From positions 25,401,090-25,465,089 of the forward strand of contig NC_091352.1 in the NCBI RefSeq assembly GCF_038502225.1: a stretch of DNA of 64,000 nucleotides. Reading direction: 5' to 3'. Both the position numbers and the translations under genes were made by a program. The stretch's first letter is position 1. The number at the start of each line of letters is the position of its first letter. This stretch comes from Cherax quadricarinatus (taxonomy: Eukaryota > Arthropoda > Malacostraca > Decapoda > Parastacidae). Of the stretch, positions 24,500 through 40,786 are shown piece after piece. The notes below the pieces were generated by a model that worked only from the letters and a program-made list of their open reading frames with translations, had not been told where the DNA came from and ran no database searches.

Positions 24500-24654
24500 G
24501 GGTTTCGGGAGCCAATGCTCCCACGGCTTGGTCTGAGACCAGGCCTTGTGGTGGATCAAGGTCTGATCAACAAGGCTGTTACTGCTGGCCACAAGCAAAC
24601 TGACGTACGAGCCACAGCCCGGTTGGTCAGGTACTGATACTTCAGGTGCCTGTC

Positions 24655-25060
24655 CAGTACCTTCTTGAAGACAGCCAGGGGTCTTTAAGACAGCCAGGGG
24701 TCTTGAAGACAGCCAGGGGTCTTAAAGACAGCGAGGGGTCTTGAAGACAACCAGGGGTCTTGAAGACAGCCAGGGGTCTTGAAGACAGCCAGGGGTGCTG
24801 AAGACAGCCAGGGGTGCTGAAGACAGTCAGGGGTTTTGAAGACAACCAAAGGTCTTGAAGACAGCCAGGGATCCTGGAGATGGCCAGGGATTTTGAAGAC
24901 AGCCAGAGGTCTTGAAGACAGCCAGGGGTCCTGAAGACAGCCAGGGGTCTTGAAGACAGCCAAGGGTCCTGAAGACAGCCAGTGGTTTAGAAGACAACCA
25001 AGGGTCTTGAAGACAGCCAGGGATCCTGGAGATGGCCAGGGATTTTGAAGACAGCCAGGG
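24655..25060. repeat. 19-bp minisatellite inside LINE C-terminal region, about 21 copies
   Basis: The unit is CTTGAAGACAGCCAGGGGT with single-base variants. The intact LINE copy at 48683-49003 has a single matching segment (CTCTTGAAGGCAGCCAGGTG) at 48864-48883, at the corresponding place. The array therefore grew from one LINE-coding 19-mer. Confidence 0.9.
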
Positions 25061-25080
25061 TCTATTGGTAATTCCCCTTA

Positions 25081-25218
25081 TGTTTCCTGGGAGGCAGTTA
25101 AACAGTCTTGGGCCCCTGACACTCGTTGTGTTGTCTCTCAGTGTACTCGTGTTTCCTGGGAGGCAGTTAAACAGTCTTGGGCCCCTGACACTCGTTGTGT
25201 TGTCTCTCAGTGTACTCG
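25081..25218. repeat. 69-bp tandem duplication in LINE coding region
   Basis: Two adjacent identical 69-bp copies (25081-25149 and 25150-25218), each encoding 23 residues on the minus strand, including RGPRLFNCLPG. The duplication keeps frame. It is absent from the related copy at 48683-49003. Confidence 0.93.
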
Positions 25219-26540
25219 TGGCGCCCCTACTTTTCATTGGGGTAATGCTGCATCTCCTGCTGAGTCTTTTGCTTCCATAAAGAGTGATTGTCGTGTTTAA
25301 GTTTGGTATTAATCCCTCTAGGATTTTCCAAGTGTATATTATCATGTATCTCTCTCGCCTGCGCTCCAGGGAATAAAAATCAAGGGACTTTAACCGTGTC
25401 CAGTAGTTTAGGTGCCCTATCGTACTTATGTGTGCCATGGAAGTTCTTTGTATACCCTCCAGGTCAGCAATGTCGCCAGCCTTGAAGGGAGCTGTTAGTG
25501 TACAGCAGTATTCCGGCCTAGAGAGAACAAGCGATTTGAAAAATCATCATGGGCTTTGCATCCCTAGTTTTGAAGGTTCTCATTATCCATCATATCATTT
25601 TCCTAGCAGATGCTGTAAATACGTTGCTGTGGTCTTTGAAGCCGAAATCCTCTGACATTATCACTCCCAGGTTCTTCACATTACTTTTTGGCTCTATTGC
25701 ATGGTGAGAATTTGTTGTACATCCTGATACAGTTTTAATTTCCTCAAGTTTTCCATATCTGAGTAGTTGAAATTTCTCTTCGCTGAACTTCATATTGTCT
25801 AGAGTGGCTCATTTGAAGATTTGGTTGATGTCCGCTTGGAGTCTCGCCGTGTCTTCGATGGAAGTCACTGTCATGGTGATCCGGGTGTCATCCACAAAGG
25901 AAGACACGGAGCTATGGCTTGCGTCTCTGTCTATGTCAGAAATGAGGATGAAGAATAGAATAGGAGCGAGTACTGTGCCTTGTGGAACAGAGCGTTTTAC
26001 CGTGGCTGCCTCAGACTTTACTCTGTTTACTATTACTCTTGGTGTTCTATTTGTCAGGAAGTTGTAGATCCATCTACCAACTTTTCCTGTCATTCCTTTT
26101 TCACGCATTTTGTGTGCTATTACACCATGGTCACACTTGTCGAAAGCTTTTGCAGTCTGTGTATACTACATCTGTATTTTGTTTATCCTCTCCAATATCC
26201 AGAACCTTGTCATGGTGGTCCAGTAGCTGGGACAGGCAGGAGCGACCTGCTCTAAACCCGTGTTGTCCTGGGTTGTGTAACTGATGGATATCTAAGTAGG
26301 TGGCGATCTTGCTTCTTAGAACCCTTTCAAAGATTTTAATAATGCGGGAAGTTCGTGTTATCGGTCAGTAGGTCTTTGCAATTGCTGCCACCTTTGTACA
26401 GTGGGGCTATGTCTGTCGCTTTTACAATGCTGACGGCACATGATAGGGGCTTCTTGCGGTTCTTGATGAGCACGGAGTTCCATGAGTCTGGGCCTGGGAC
26501 AGCGTACTTGGGTATATGATTATTGTACACTAAATCGCCT

Positions 26541-30688
<4,148 letters not shown>

Positions 30689-31128
30689 TGTGGCATGCAA
30701 AGAGTACGTAATCTTTATTCGGCGCATGTACACACCCTCATTAACAGGCTATCTCCCCCAACCAGCGAACCAGGTGACTGAGAGTTGACGATGGGACCCC
30801 GTCGTTCAACCAGTACCCAGGTTCCAGCCAATGAGAAGATGGTTTTGGCAACCGCAGATGTTATGTGGGTACCACTCTCCTGTCTGCCCTTGTCATTCCC
30901 ATTCTAGAGCTGGTTGAAGCACGGTCTGCTCTCTAGTGGCTTCTGTTCTGCCTTGCTTACCGTGGAGTGCACTAATACCTGTCACTGTACATAGTGTATA
31001 TAGTGTACATACTTCTGTTCTAAATTGGTGAAGGATAATATAAGTCAAAAGCTTTCTGCTGTGTTTATTTTGCTCCCTTTACACCCAGGATAACTGACCA
31101 TTTGGATTCCTGGGTTGTAATGCTACAC
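30689..31128. repeat. Possible solo LTR
   Basis: The segment begins TGTGGCATGC and ends ATGCTACACA, so its ends form a rough inverted repeat with TG...CA. It is about 440 bp and less AT-rich than its surroundings. No matching second copy and no clear target duplication are visible in the window, so this is tentative. Confidence 0.3.
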
Positions 31129-32837
31129 AATAGTCTCCGATCAGGTTATGCATGTCGATTCTAGCAAACAAGTCCCTTAGTCGTTTCAGGGATTATGTTG
31201 GTAGAATCAGGGACCTTGAATCAGAGACCTTGAGTCAGGGACCTTGAATCAGGAACCTTGAATCGGGGACCTTGAATCAGGGATGTTGACTTGGTTGTAT
31301 TTATCAAGGTATTGTTATTCTATTAAATACAGAAACTGGGTAATATGTGATTTCTTTTTGTAAGATTTACAACTATTAAAAAAAGAATAAGGGGTTTTCC
31401 TGGAATTACCTGGATTATCTGTCAAATTATTGCAATCAATTTGGCTAATGTTAAAAATCTCTTAATAAACCACATTTTTATATCTAAATGTCTTATTAAT
31501 TTCGTCCCACAGTTTTTTTCACGTCCCTCTAGAAACAGTTGTGGAGAAATTTTCTCTAACGAAGGGGGTATCGGCCCCGCTTCAGCTCTTCAGCCCTGAG
31601 GGGCCCAGCCCTCTCAGAAGGGGCAAGCATGTTGTTTACTTCCACATCAAGTAATTACCAGCAGATGTTTAACCAGCGTGTACTAGTCATAGGTCATGTA
31701 ATTTCTTTGCAAGAGATTAGTGTTGCAACCAGTGTGAGTTAACGAGCGTAAATAATCTCTGTACCACAACAGGAATGGTACAGGGAAACTTCTGCCTCGC
31801 ATGTGGGACATAATGAGCTTCAAGAAATCAAGCATTTGTGTTGCAAATTGTTGCAGTTTGGCAACGAAGGCAAATCTGCTTGTATCAGCGAATCGTTTAC
31901 ATGAGGGCGGGCCAGGCCAGCGAGAGGCGCTGCGGGGTAGATTCCTTTTAGACTTCGTCGAAGCAACTCGTGCGTCACGCTGAAATAACAAAGACTATAG
32001 TAATGGCGCGTTTTTCTGCATGAAAGAATCAGAAAGAAGACAGCAGAACACTTACAGAGAAGTGATAACAGTTTCTTTAGTGATATGACTGTGAATAATT
32101 GACAATACTTGATGAACAGTGTGTAACAACCAGTGTTGCGAAATTCTCTTTCTTGTTAACTCTGTCTGTGTGGAATAATTTATACCCTTGAATGTGGCAT
32201 TCAACAGGCATCTTCCTCTCTTTCAAATTGAATACATCATGGTTATTGTCTATAATTCCTGTACATGCAATTAGTCTTAGATCGTATAATTATTTCCAGC
32301 GCTTCTACAGTAGTCCAGCGAGACTCAAGGTAGTCACAAGCCTCCCTTTACTCTTGTGTTTACCATCTATGCTTTTATTACAAACTATATGACGAATTAT
32401 AATGTTTTTTTAACGTTTCCGTCAAACATCTCGGCAGCTTTTGCTTCATCCGTCCCTGGTGCTGCAATCGTTTTGTTTCCCCACATATACCAAGGTCTCT
32501 ATTTTCTGTCCGTTAAAAGTCCGAAACAGTTCAGCAACTGCCCCTTCGAGTCAGCAAATACAATCACCTTTGCCCTAAAAAAAAAGCATCTCATCCCTTG
32601 CATACACATCACGTTGGTGGCAGAAACTAAAGTTCTTTGCAGTATTCGTCTAACCAATCATTTATTCCAGTTGATTTACACATCTTCTCTCCTAGGCAAA
32701 ATATTTCATGTAATCAGAATTCCTCAATGGACTTTCTTATAGCTAAAGCTGTCCAGTCTTTTACTAACAGCTTCTATCTTCTGCCCATTGCTAAATCCTT
32801 TTCTCCAGAACTAAGGTAGTTAATATCCTGCTCCTAT
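31129..32837. other. Unassigned unique sequence with a small 15-bp repeat
   Basis: Between about 31203 and 31283 the motif GACCTTGAATCAGG recurs about six times. The rest shows only short frames (at most 128 codons, 32356-32742) without recognisable motifs. I see no supported gene. Confidence 0.45.
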
Positions 32838-33675
32838 CACATGATATTACCAGTACCCATCATTACTTCACATGATATTACCAGTACCCATCATTACTTC
32901 ACATGATATTACCAGTACCCATCATTACTTCACATGATATTACCAGTACCCATCATTACTTCACATGATATTACCAGTACCCATCATTACTTCACATGAT
33001 ATTACCAGTACCCATCATTACTTCACATGATATTACCAGTACCCATCATTACTTCACATGATATTACCAGTACCCATCATTACTTCACATGATATTACCA
33101 GTACCCATCATTACTTCACATGATATTAACCCATCATTACTTCACATGATATTACCAGTACCCATCATCACTTCACATATTACCAGTACCCATCATTACT
33201 TCACATAATATTACCAGTACCCATCATTACTTCACATATTACCAGTACCCATCATTACTTCACATGATATTACCAGTACCCATCATCACTTCACATATTA
33301 CCAGTACCCATCATCACTTCACATATTACCAGTACCCATCATTACTTCACATATTACCAGTACCCATCATCACTTCACATAATATTACCAGTACCCATCA
33401 TCACTTCACATATTACCAGTACCCATCATCACTTCACATATTACCAGTACCCATCATCACTTCACATATTACCAGTACCCATCATCACTTCACATATTAC
33501 CAGTACCCATCATCACTTCACATATTACCAGTACCCATCATCACTTCACATATTACCAGTACCCATCATTACTTCACATAATATTACCAGTACCCATCAT
33601 CACTTCACATAATATTACCAGTACCCATCATCACTTCACATATTACCAGTACCCATCATTACTTCACATAATATT
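32838..33675. repeat. 31/28-bp tandem array, about 28 copies
   Basis: The unit contains ATTACCAGTACCCATCATTA. The left part uses a 31-bp unit with CACATGATATTACC. Most units further right use a 28-bp unit with CACATATTACC (a 3-bp loss) and CATCATCACTT. A third form with CACATAATATTACC is interspersed. Confidence 0.95.
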
Positions 33676-35048
<1,373 letters not shown>

Positions 35049-35221
35049 GTGGTGGCCGCCACATAGCCTGGTGACCTTATTGGTGACCAGATGCCATCTC
35101 TGGAAACCTCCCGACTTTCCAGGGGTTGCTGACTGCCTCTCTCACCTCTCCATTATGTCTGTTTATGCTCCAGTTCTAAATCCTGGAATGTGGAAAGGCA
35201 TCAGGATACCGGAAGCGCAAG

Positions 35222-36225
35222 GTGTTCTAGTTAGTTTGTCCCAGTGTTTGTTCGGGTGTCTGAGTTTGTTCCAGTGTTTGCTACGGTGTCTGAGTTTGTC
35301 CCAGTGTTTGCTCGGGTGTCTGAGTTTGTTCCAGTGTTTGCTCGGGTGTCTGAGTTTGTCCCAGTGTTTGCTCGGGTGTTTGTGTTTGTCCCAGTGTTTG
35401 CTCGGGTGTCTGAGTTTGTTCCAGTGTTTGCTCGGGTGTCTGAGTTTGTCCCAGTGTTTGCTCGGGTGTTTGTGTTTGTCCCAGTGTTTGCTCGGGTGTC
35501 TGAGTTTGTTCCATTGTTTGCTCGGGTGTCTGAGTTTGTCCCAGTGTTTGCTCGGGTGTCTGTGTTTGTCCCAGTGTTTGCTCGGGTGTCTGTGTTTGTC
35601 CTAGTGTTTGCTCGGGTGTCTGAGTTTGTCCCAGTGTTTGCTCGGGTGTTTGTGTTTGTCCCAGTGTTTGCTCGGGTGTCTGAGTTTGTCCCAGTGTTTA
35701 CTCGGGTGTCTGAGTTTGTCCCAGTGTTTGCTCGGGTGTCTGTGTTTGTCCTAGTGTTTGCTCGGGTGTCTGTGTTTGTCCCAGTGTTTGCTCGGGTGTT
35801 TGTGTTTGTCCCAGTGTTTGCTCGGGTGTCTGTGTTTGTCCCAGTGTTTGCTCGGGTGTCTGTGTTTGTCCCAGTGTTTACTCGGGTGTCTGTGTTTGTC
35901 CCAGTGTTTACTCGGGTGTCTGTGTTTGTTCCAGTGTTTGCTCGGGTGTCTGAGTTTGTCCCAGTGTTTGCTCGGGTGTCTGTGTTTGTCCTAGTGTTTG
36001 CTCGGGTGTCTGAGTTTGTCCCAGTGTTTGCTCGGGTGTTTGTGTTTGTCCCAGTGTTTGCTCGGGTGTCTGAGTTTGTTCCAGTGTTTGCTCGGGTGTC
36101 TGAGTTTGTCCCAGTGTTTGCTCGGGTGTCTGTGTTTGTCCTAGTGTTTACTCGGGTGTCTGTGTTTGTCCCAGTGTTTGCTTGGGTGTCTGTGTTTGTA
36201 CTAGTGCTTACTCTGGTGTCTGAGT
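35222..36225. repeat. 30-bp tandem array, about 33 copies
   Basis: The unit joins GTTTGCTCGGGTGTCTGAG and TTTGTCCCAGT. Variation is concentrated at a few sites (TGAG/TGTG, TCCC/TTCC, GTC/GTT, CTAG). The 30-bp period keeps frames of about 377 codons open on both strands. The last units near 36180-36230 are degenerate. A 172-bp unique stretch with no gene precedes the array. Confidence 0.95.
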
Positions 36226-36607
36226 TGTCTACACATTTTCTAGCCGTCACAGATGCAATCTTCTTACAGCATCCCCTTATGCACACCTTTACTAATGTAA
36301 ATCTTAGTCCTGACATTGTCTCTGTTGATGCTTCCTGTCTCAGTATATTGCCAATAATCAACACGTCAGAACACTCATGACTTGACCTAATTTTTATCTC
36401 CTCTTCACCTTACTTCTTCTCCTTTCCTATTCTTTCTTTGTCACAATAAGAGAGTTTTGGTTTTCAGTCTTTACCGCCAAAACTTCAACTACATCATTTG
36501 AGGTGTTTAGTGGTTGTGGGGAGATAAGAGACTCTGTGACGTACAGGTCAACATCCTGTTATTACATGTTTAGTCTGAGTTGCATCTGAATAGGGTAAAT
36601 TAGGTCA
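36226..36607. other. Unassigned unique sequence
   Basis: No gene or repeat recognised. Confidence 0.4.
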
Positions 36608-36795
36608 GTATTGTCTCAGGATGCGACCCACACCAGTCGACTAACACCCAGATACCCATTTTGTACTGATGGGTAACATAGACAACCGGTGTAACGAAAC
36701 ATACCCAATGTTTCAACCCTCGCCAGGAACCGAATTCGGTCCCTCACCGTGTGAATCGAGAGCTTTTGCCACAAGACCACGAGCCACAAGAAACC
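36608..36795 (-). mobile_element. tRNA-derived SINE, partial
   Basis: On the minus strand it contains a degenerate tRNA-like head (GCTCTCGATTCACACGGTGAG, the box B region near 36720) and then the shared body through GTGTTAGTCGACTGGTGTGG to CGCATCCTGAG at 36616. The tail beyond the body is not preserved. It matches the SINEs at 37031, 39045 and 49266. Confidence 0.8.
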
Positions 36796-37030
36796 ATTTA
36801 GTCTGGATTCATATAGAGGCTCTGAAATAGAGGCACTTAGCTCCATGGGTCAAGTGTCTCTCACCAGTAAGAACGCAAAATACTACTGTGAGGTAAAATA
36901 ATGCTATACCACATCGAAATTAAAAGGTAATATGACATATATACAGTCAATTAAATATACCAACGTAGTAGTGAATATAAGACAAGAGTATTGGAACCTT
37001 GAGGGTGATCAGAGGAGCCTGTAACTATCT
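36796..37030. other. Unassigned sequence between SINEs
   Basis: No recognised feature. Confidence 0.3.
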
Positions 37031-37315
37031 GCAGCCTGGTGGCTGCAGCTCTCGCTTCAGACGGCGCGAGAGTCTGGGTTCGACTCCCAGTCAGGGTAGA
37101 AACATTGGGCGTGTTTCTTTACACCTGTTGTCTATGTTCACCCATCAGTAAATGGGTACCTGGGTGATAGTCGACTGGTGTGGGTCGCATCCTGGGACAA
37201 AATTTACCTAACTTGCCCAAAATGCTGCCCATAACAAGCGGCTTTCTATATAGTAGTATGTCACTGATGTCAGCTATGTCTGTATACCTTGTACATGTAC
37301 TGGTAGTAATTAAAG
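37031..37315 (+). mobile_element. tRNA-derived SINE, full length, (TTA)n tail
   Basis: The tRNA-like head starts GCCTGGTGGCTGCAGCTCTC and has a box B-like GGTTCGACTCC at 37077-37087, typical of an internal Pol III promoter. The conserved body follows (GTAGAAACATTGG; TGATAGTCGACTGGTGTGGG; TCGCATCCTGGGAC near 37190). A second module ends in TGTACATGTACTGGTAGTAA and a (TTA)n tail. It lies tail to tail with the LINE that begins at 37383. Confidence 0.88.
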
Positions 37316-37321
37316 TTATTA

Positions 37322-37352
<31 letters not shown>

Positions 37353-37382
37353 AATAATAATAATAATAATTATTATTATTAT
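37316..37382. repeat. (TTA)n microsatellite between SINE and LINE tails
   Basis: Alternating TTA and ATA runs where the plus-strand SINE tail meets the minus-strand LINE tail. Confidence 0.9.
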
Positions 37383-37637
37383 TTTTTTTTCTTTATTATC
37401 ACACTGGCCGATTCCCACCAAGGCAGGGTGGCCCGAAAAAGAAAAACTTTCACCATCATTCACTCCATCACTGTCTTGCCAGAAGGGTGTTTTACACTAC
37501 AGTTTTTAAACTGCAACATTAACACCCCTCCTTCAGAGTGCAGGCACTGTACTTCCCATCTCCAGGACTCAAGTCCGGCCTGCCGGTTTCCCTGAATCCC
37601 TTCATAAATGTTACTTTGCTCACACTCCAACAGCACG

Positions 37638-39044
37638 TCAAGTATTAAAAACCATTTGTCTCCATTCACTCCTATCAAACACGCTCATGCATGCCTGCTG
37701 GAAGTCCAAGCCCCTCGCACACAAAACCTCCTTTACCCCCTCCCTCCAACCTTTCCTAGGCCGACCCCTACCCCGCCTTCCTTCCACTACAGACTGATAC
37801 ACTCTTGAAGTCATTCTGTATCGCTCCATTCTCTCTACATGTCCGAACCACCTCAACAACCCTTCCTCAGCCCTCTGGACAACAGTTTTGGTAATCCCGC
37901 ACCTCCTCCAAACTACGAATTCTCTGCATTATATTCACACCACACATTGCCCTCAGACATGACATCTCCACTGCCTCCAGCCTTCTCCTCGCTGCAACAT
38001 TCATCACCCACGCTTCACACCCATATAAGAGCGTTGGTAAAACTATACTCTCATACATTCCCCTCTTTGCCTCCAAGGACAAAGTTCTTTGTCTCCACAG
38101 ACTCCTAAGTGCACCACTCACTCTTTTTCCCTCATCAATTCTATGATTCACCTCATCTTTCATAGACCCATCCGCTGACACGTCCACTCCCAAATATCTG
38201 AATACGTTCACCTCCTCCATACTCTCTCCCTCCAATCTGATATTCAATCTTTCATCACCTAATCTTTTTGTTATCCTCATAACCTTACTCTTTCCTGTAT
38301 TCACCTTTAATTTTCTTCTTTTGCACACCCTACCAAATTCATCCACCAATCTCTGCAACTTCTCTTCAGAATCTCCCAAGAGCACAGTGTCATCAGCAAA
38401 GAGCAGCTGTGACAACTCCCACTTTGTGTGTGATTCTTTATCTTTTAACTCCACGCCTCTTGCCAAGACCCTCGCATTTACTTCTCTTACAACCCCATCT
38501 ATAAATATATTAAACAACCATGGTGGCATCACACATCCTTGTCTAAGGCCTACTTTTACTGGGAAAAAATTTCCCTCTTTCCTACATACTCTAACTTGAG
38601 CCTCACTATCCTCGTAAAAACTCTTCACTGCTTTCAGTAACCTACCTCCTACACCATACACTTGCAACATCTGCCACATTGCCCCCCTATCCACCCTGTC
38701 ATACGCCTTTTCCAAATCCATAAATGCCACAAAGACCTCTTTAGCCTTATCTAAATACTGTTCACTTATATGTTTCACTGTAAACACCTGGTCCACACAC
38801 CCCCTACCTTTCCTAAAGCCTCCTTGTTCATCTGCTATCCTATTCTCTGTCTTACTCTTAATTCTTTCAATTATAACTCTACCATACACTTTACCAGGTA
38901 CACTCAACAGACTTATCCCCCTATAATTTTTGCACTCTCTTTTATCCCCTTTGCCTTTATACAAAGGAACTATGCATGCTCTCTGCCAATCCCTAGGTAC
39001 CTTACCCTCTTCCATACATTTATTAAATAATTGCACCAACCACT
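37638..39044 (-). pseudogene. LINE reverse transcriptase and C-terminal domain
   Basis: After the SINE the coding resumes at EWLVQLFNKCMEEGKVPRDW (near 39035). It continues with GGFRKGRGCVDQVF, VAFMDLEKAYDRVDRGAM, GLRQGC, LLFADDTVLLG (FADD catalytic box), RYLGVDVSADG and LYGCEAWVM, and ends in a first frame near 37867. A second frame (37638-37859) carries LRWFGHVERME and GRPRKGW, the usual LINE C-terminal tail, so there is a frame change near 37860-37900. The RT core is otherwise intact. The order and motifs fit the RTE group, which is inference. Confidence 0.88.
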
Positions 39045-39290
39045 CTTGTGGCCTGGTGGTTAACGCTCTCGCTTCACACGGCGAGGGCCTGGGTTCGATT
39101 CCCAGCCAGAGTAGAAACATTGGACGTGTTTCTTTCCACCTGTTGTCTATGTTCCCCATCAGTAAAATGGGTACCTGGGTGTTAGTCGACTGGTGTGGGT
39201 CGCATCCTGGGACACTGACCTAAGGAGGCCTGGTCACAGACCGGGCCGCGGGGGCGTTGACCCCCGGAACTCTCTCCAGATAAACTCCAG
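39045..39290 (+). mobile_element. tRNA-derived SINE with LINE-derived 3' tail
   Basis: Head GCCTGGTGGTTAACGCTCTC and a box B-like GGTTCGATTCC at 39091-39101, then the same body as the other SINEs up to CGCATCCTGGGAC. Instead of the TTA-type module it continues AGGAGGCCTGGTC, GCGGGGGCGTTGA, CCCCCGGAA and two copies of CTCCAGATAAA. This tail matches the 3' end of the CR1-like LINE seen at 48683-48760 on the minus strand. The element is inserted in the RTE-like LINE. Confidence 0.88.
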
Positions 39291-40486
39291 ATAAACTCCA
39301 CCTGCTTTTAACATTTCTATCTTTATCCCATCAATCCCGGCTGCCTTACCCCCTTTCATTTTACCTACTGCCTCACGAACTTCCCCCACACTCACAACTG
39401 GCTCTTCCTCACTCCTACAAGATGTTATTCCTCCTTGCCCTATACACGAAATCACAGCTTCCCTATCTTCATCAACATTTAACAATTCCTCAAAATATTC
39501 CCTCCATCTTCCCAATACCTCTAACTCTCCATTTAATAACTCTCCTCTCCTATTTTTAACTGACAAATCCATTTGTTCTCTAGGCTTTCTTAACTTGTTA
39601 ATCTCACTCCAAAACTTTTTCTTATTTTCAACAAAATTTGTTGATAACATCTCACCCACTCTCTCATTTGCTCTCTTTTTACATTGCTTCACCACTCTCT
39701 TAACCTCTCTCTTTTTCTCCATATACTCTTCCCTCCTTGCATCACTTCTACTTTGTAAAAACTTCTCATATGCTAACTTTTTCTCCCTTACTACTCTCTT
39801 TACATCATCATTCCACCAATCGCTCCTCTTCCCTCCTGCACCCACTTTCCTGTAACCACAAACTTCTGCTGAACACTCTAACACTACATTTTTAAACCTA
39901 CCCCATACCTCTTCGACCCCATTGCCTATGCTCTCATTAGCCCATCTATCCTCCAATAGCTGTTTATATCTTACCCTAACTGCCTCCTCTTTTAGTTTAT
40001 AAACCTTCACCTCTCTCTTCCCTGATGCTTCTATTCTCCTTGTATCCCATCTACCTTTTACTCTCAGTGTAGCTACAACTAGAAAGTGATCTGATATATC
40101 CGTGGCCCCTCTATAAACATGTACATCCTGAAGTCTACTCAACAGTCTTTTATCTACCAATACATAATCCAACAAACTACTGTCATTTCGCCCTACATCA
40201 TATCTTGTATACTTATTTATCCTCTTTTTCTTAAAATATGTATTACCTATAACTAAACCCCTTTCTATACAAAGTTCAATCAAAGGGCTCCCATTATCAT
40301 TTACACCTGGCACCCCAAACTTACCTACCACACCCTCTCTAAAAGTTTCTCCTACTTTAGCATTCAGGTCCCCTACCACAATTACTCTCTCACTTGGTTC
40401 AAAGGCTCCTATACATTCACTTAACATCTCCCAAAATCTCTCTCTCTCCTCTGCATTCCTCTCTTCTCCAGGTGCATACACGCTTA
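39291..40486 (-). pseudogene. LINE APE-type endonuclease and linker
   Basis: About 395 codons in one frame, entering at 40486 from the microsatellite boundary. Visible endonuclease motifs: SVYAPGEERNAEERERFW, VVGDLNAKVG, YTRYDVGRNDSSLLDYVLVD and the catalytic TDISDHFLVV. A basic linker (KKREVKRVVKQCKKRANERV) and [19 protein letters not shown] follow, where the SINE begins. The first endonuclease motifs are missing because of the truncation. Confidence 0.88.
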
Positions 40487-40489
40487 TTA

Positions 40490-40680
<191 letters not shown>

Positions 40681-40786
40681 TAATAACAAATTTTATTTTG
40701 GTACAGGTAGCGCCAAGAATGTTGTCCAAGACGCATTACACGAGCGTCAAGCATCTGAAGACGATCAAAAATGCGTTCTTGAGAAA

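Larger units (their letters stand above)
24500..26540 (-). mobile_element. CR1/Jockey-like LINE remnant
   Basis: Minus-strand order: a pre-RT segment with VPGPDSWNSVLIKN and DIAPLYKGGS (26336-26530); the RT core with SVPQGTVLAPILFFIL and the SFVDDTRI catalytic box (25809-26108); NVKNLGVIMSEDFGFKDH (25590-25793); and a C-terminal region with LERRRERYMIIYTWKILEG, TLRDNTTSVRGPRLFNCLPG and a diverged FKR-type segment (24827-25438). It is followed by a non-coding 3' end shared with 48683-49003. No endonuclease domain is seen. The reading is broken by frameshifts and by a minisatellite inside the C-terminal part. The clade is inferred from the motifs and the repeat-type 3' end. Confidence 0.8.
37383..40486 (-). 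mobile_element. RTE-like LINE, 5'-truncated at a microsatellite, split by a SINE
   Basis: Minus-strand element with an APE-type endonuclease, RT, a C-terminal region and a 3' untranslated region that ends in AATAAAG and A/T-rich microsatellite sequence. Its 5' end stops at a 170-bp (TTA)n tract (40490-40670), so the N-terminal part of the endonuclease is missing. A SINE interrupts it at 39045-39290, between the endonuclease-RT linker and the RT. The copy at 8310-10040 shares the RT and the 3' end. Confidence 0.9.

Noticed and set aside
32356..32742. 128-codon frame in unique sequence
   Set aside because: No motif or homology that I recognise. The composition looks like AT-rich non-coding DNA.
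35231..36380. 377-codon frames on both strands
   Set aside because: Produced by the 30-bp array. The non-repeat ends show no recognisable domain.
37031..37110. Functional tRNA gene
   Set aside because: The tRNA-like part has box B but belongs to a SINE repeated at several loci. It continues into the SINE body and has no clear complete cloverleaf.
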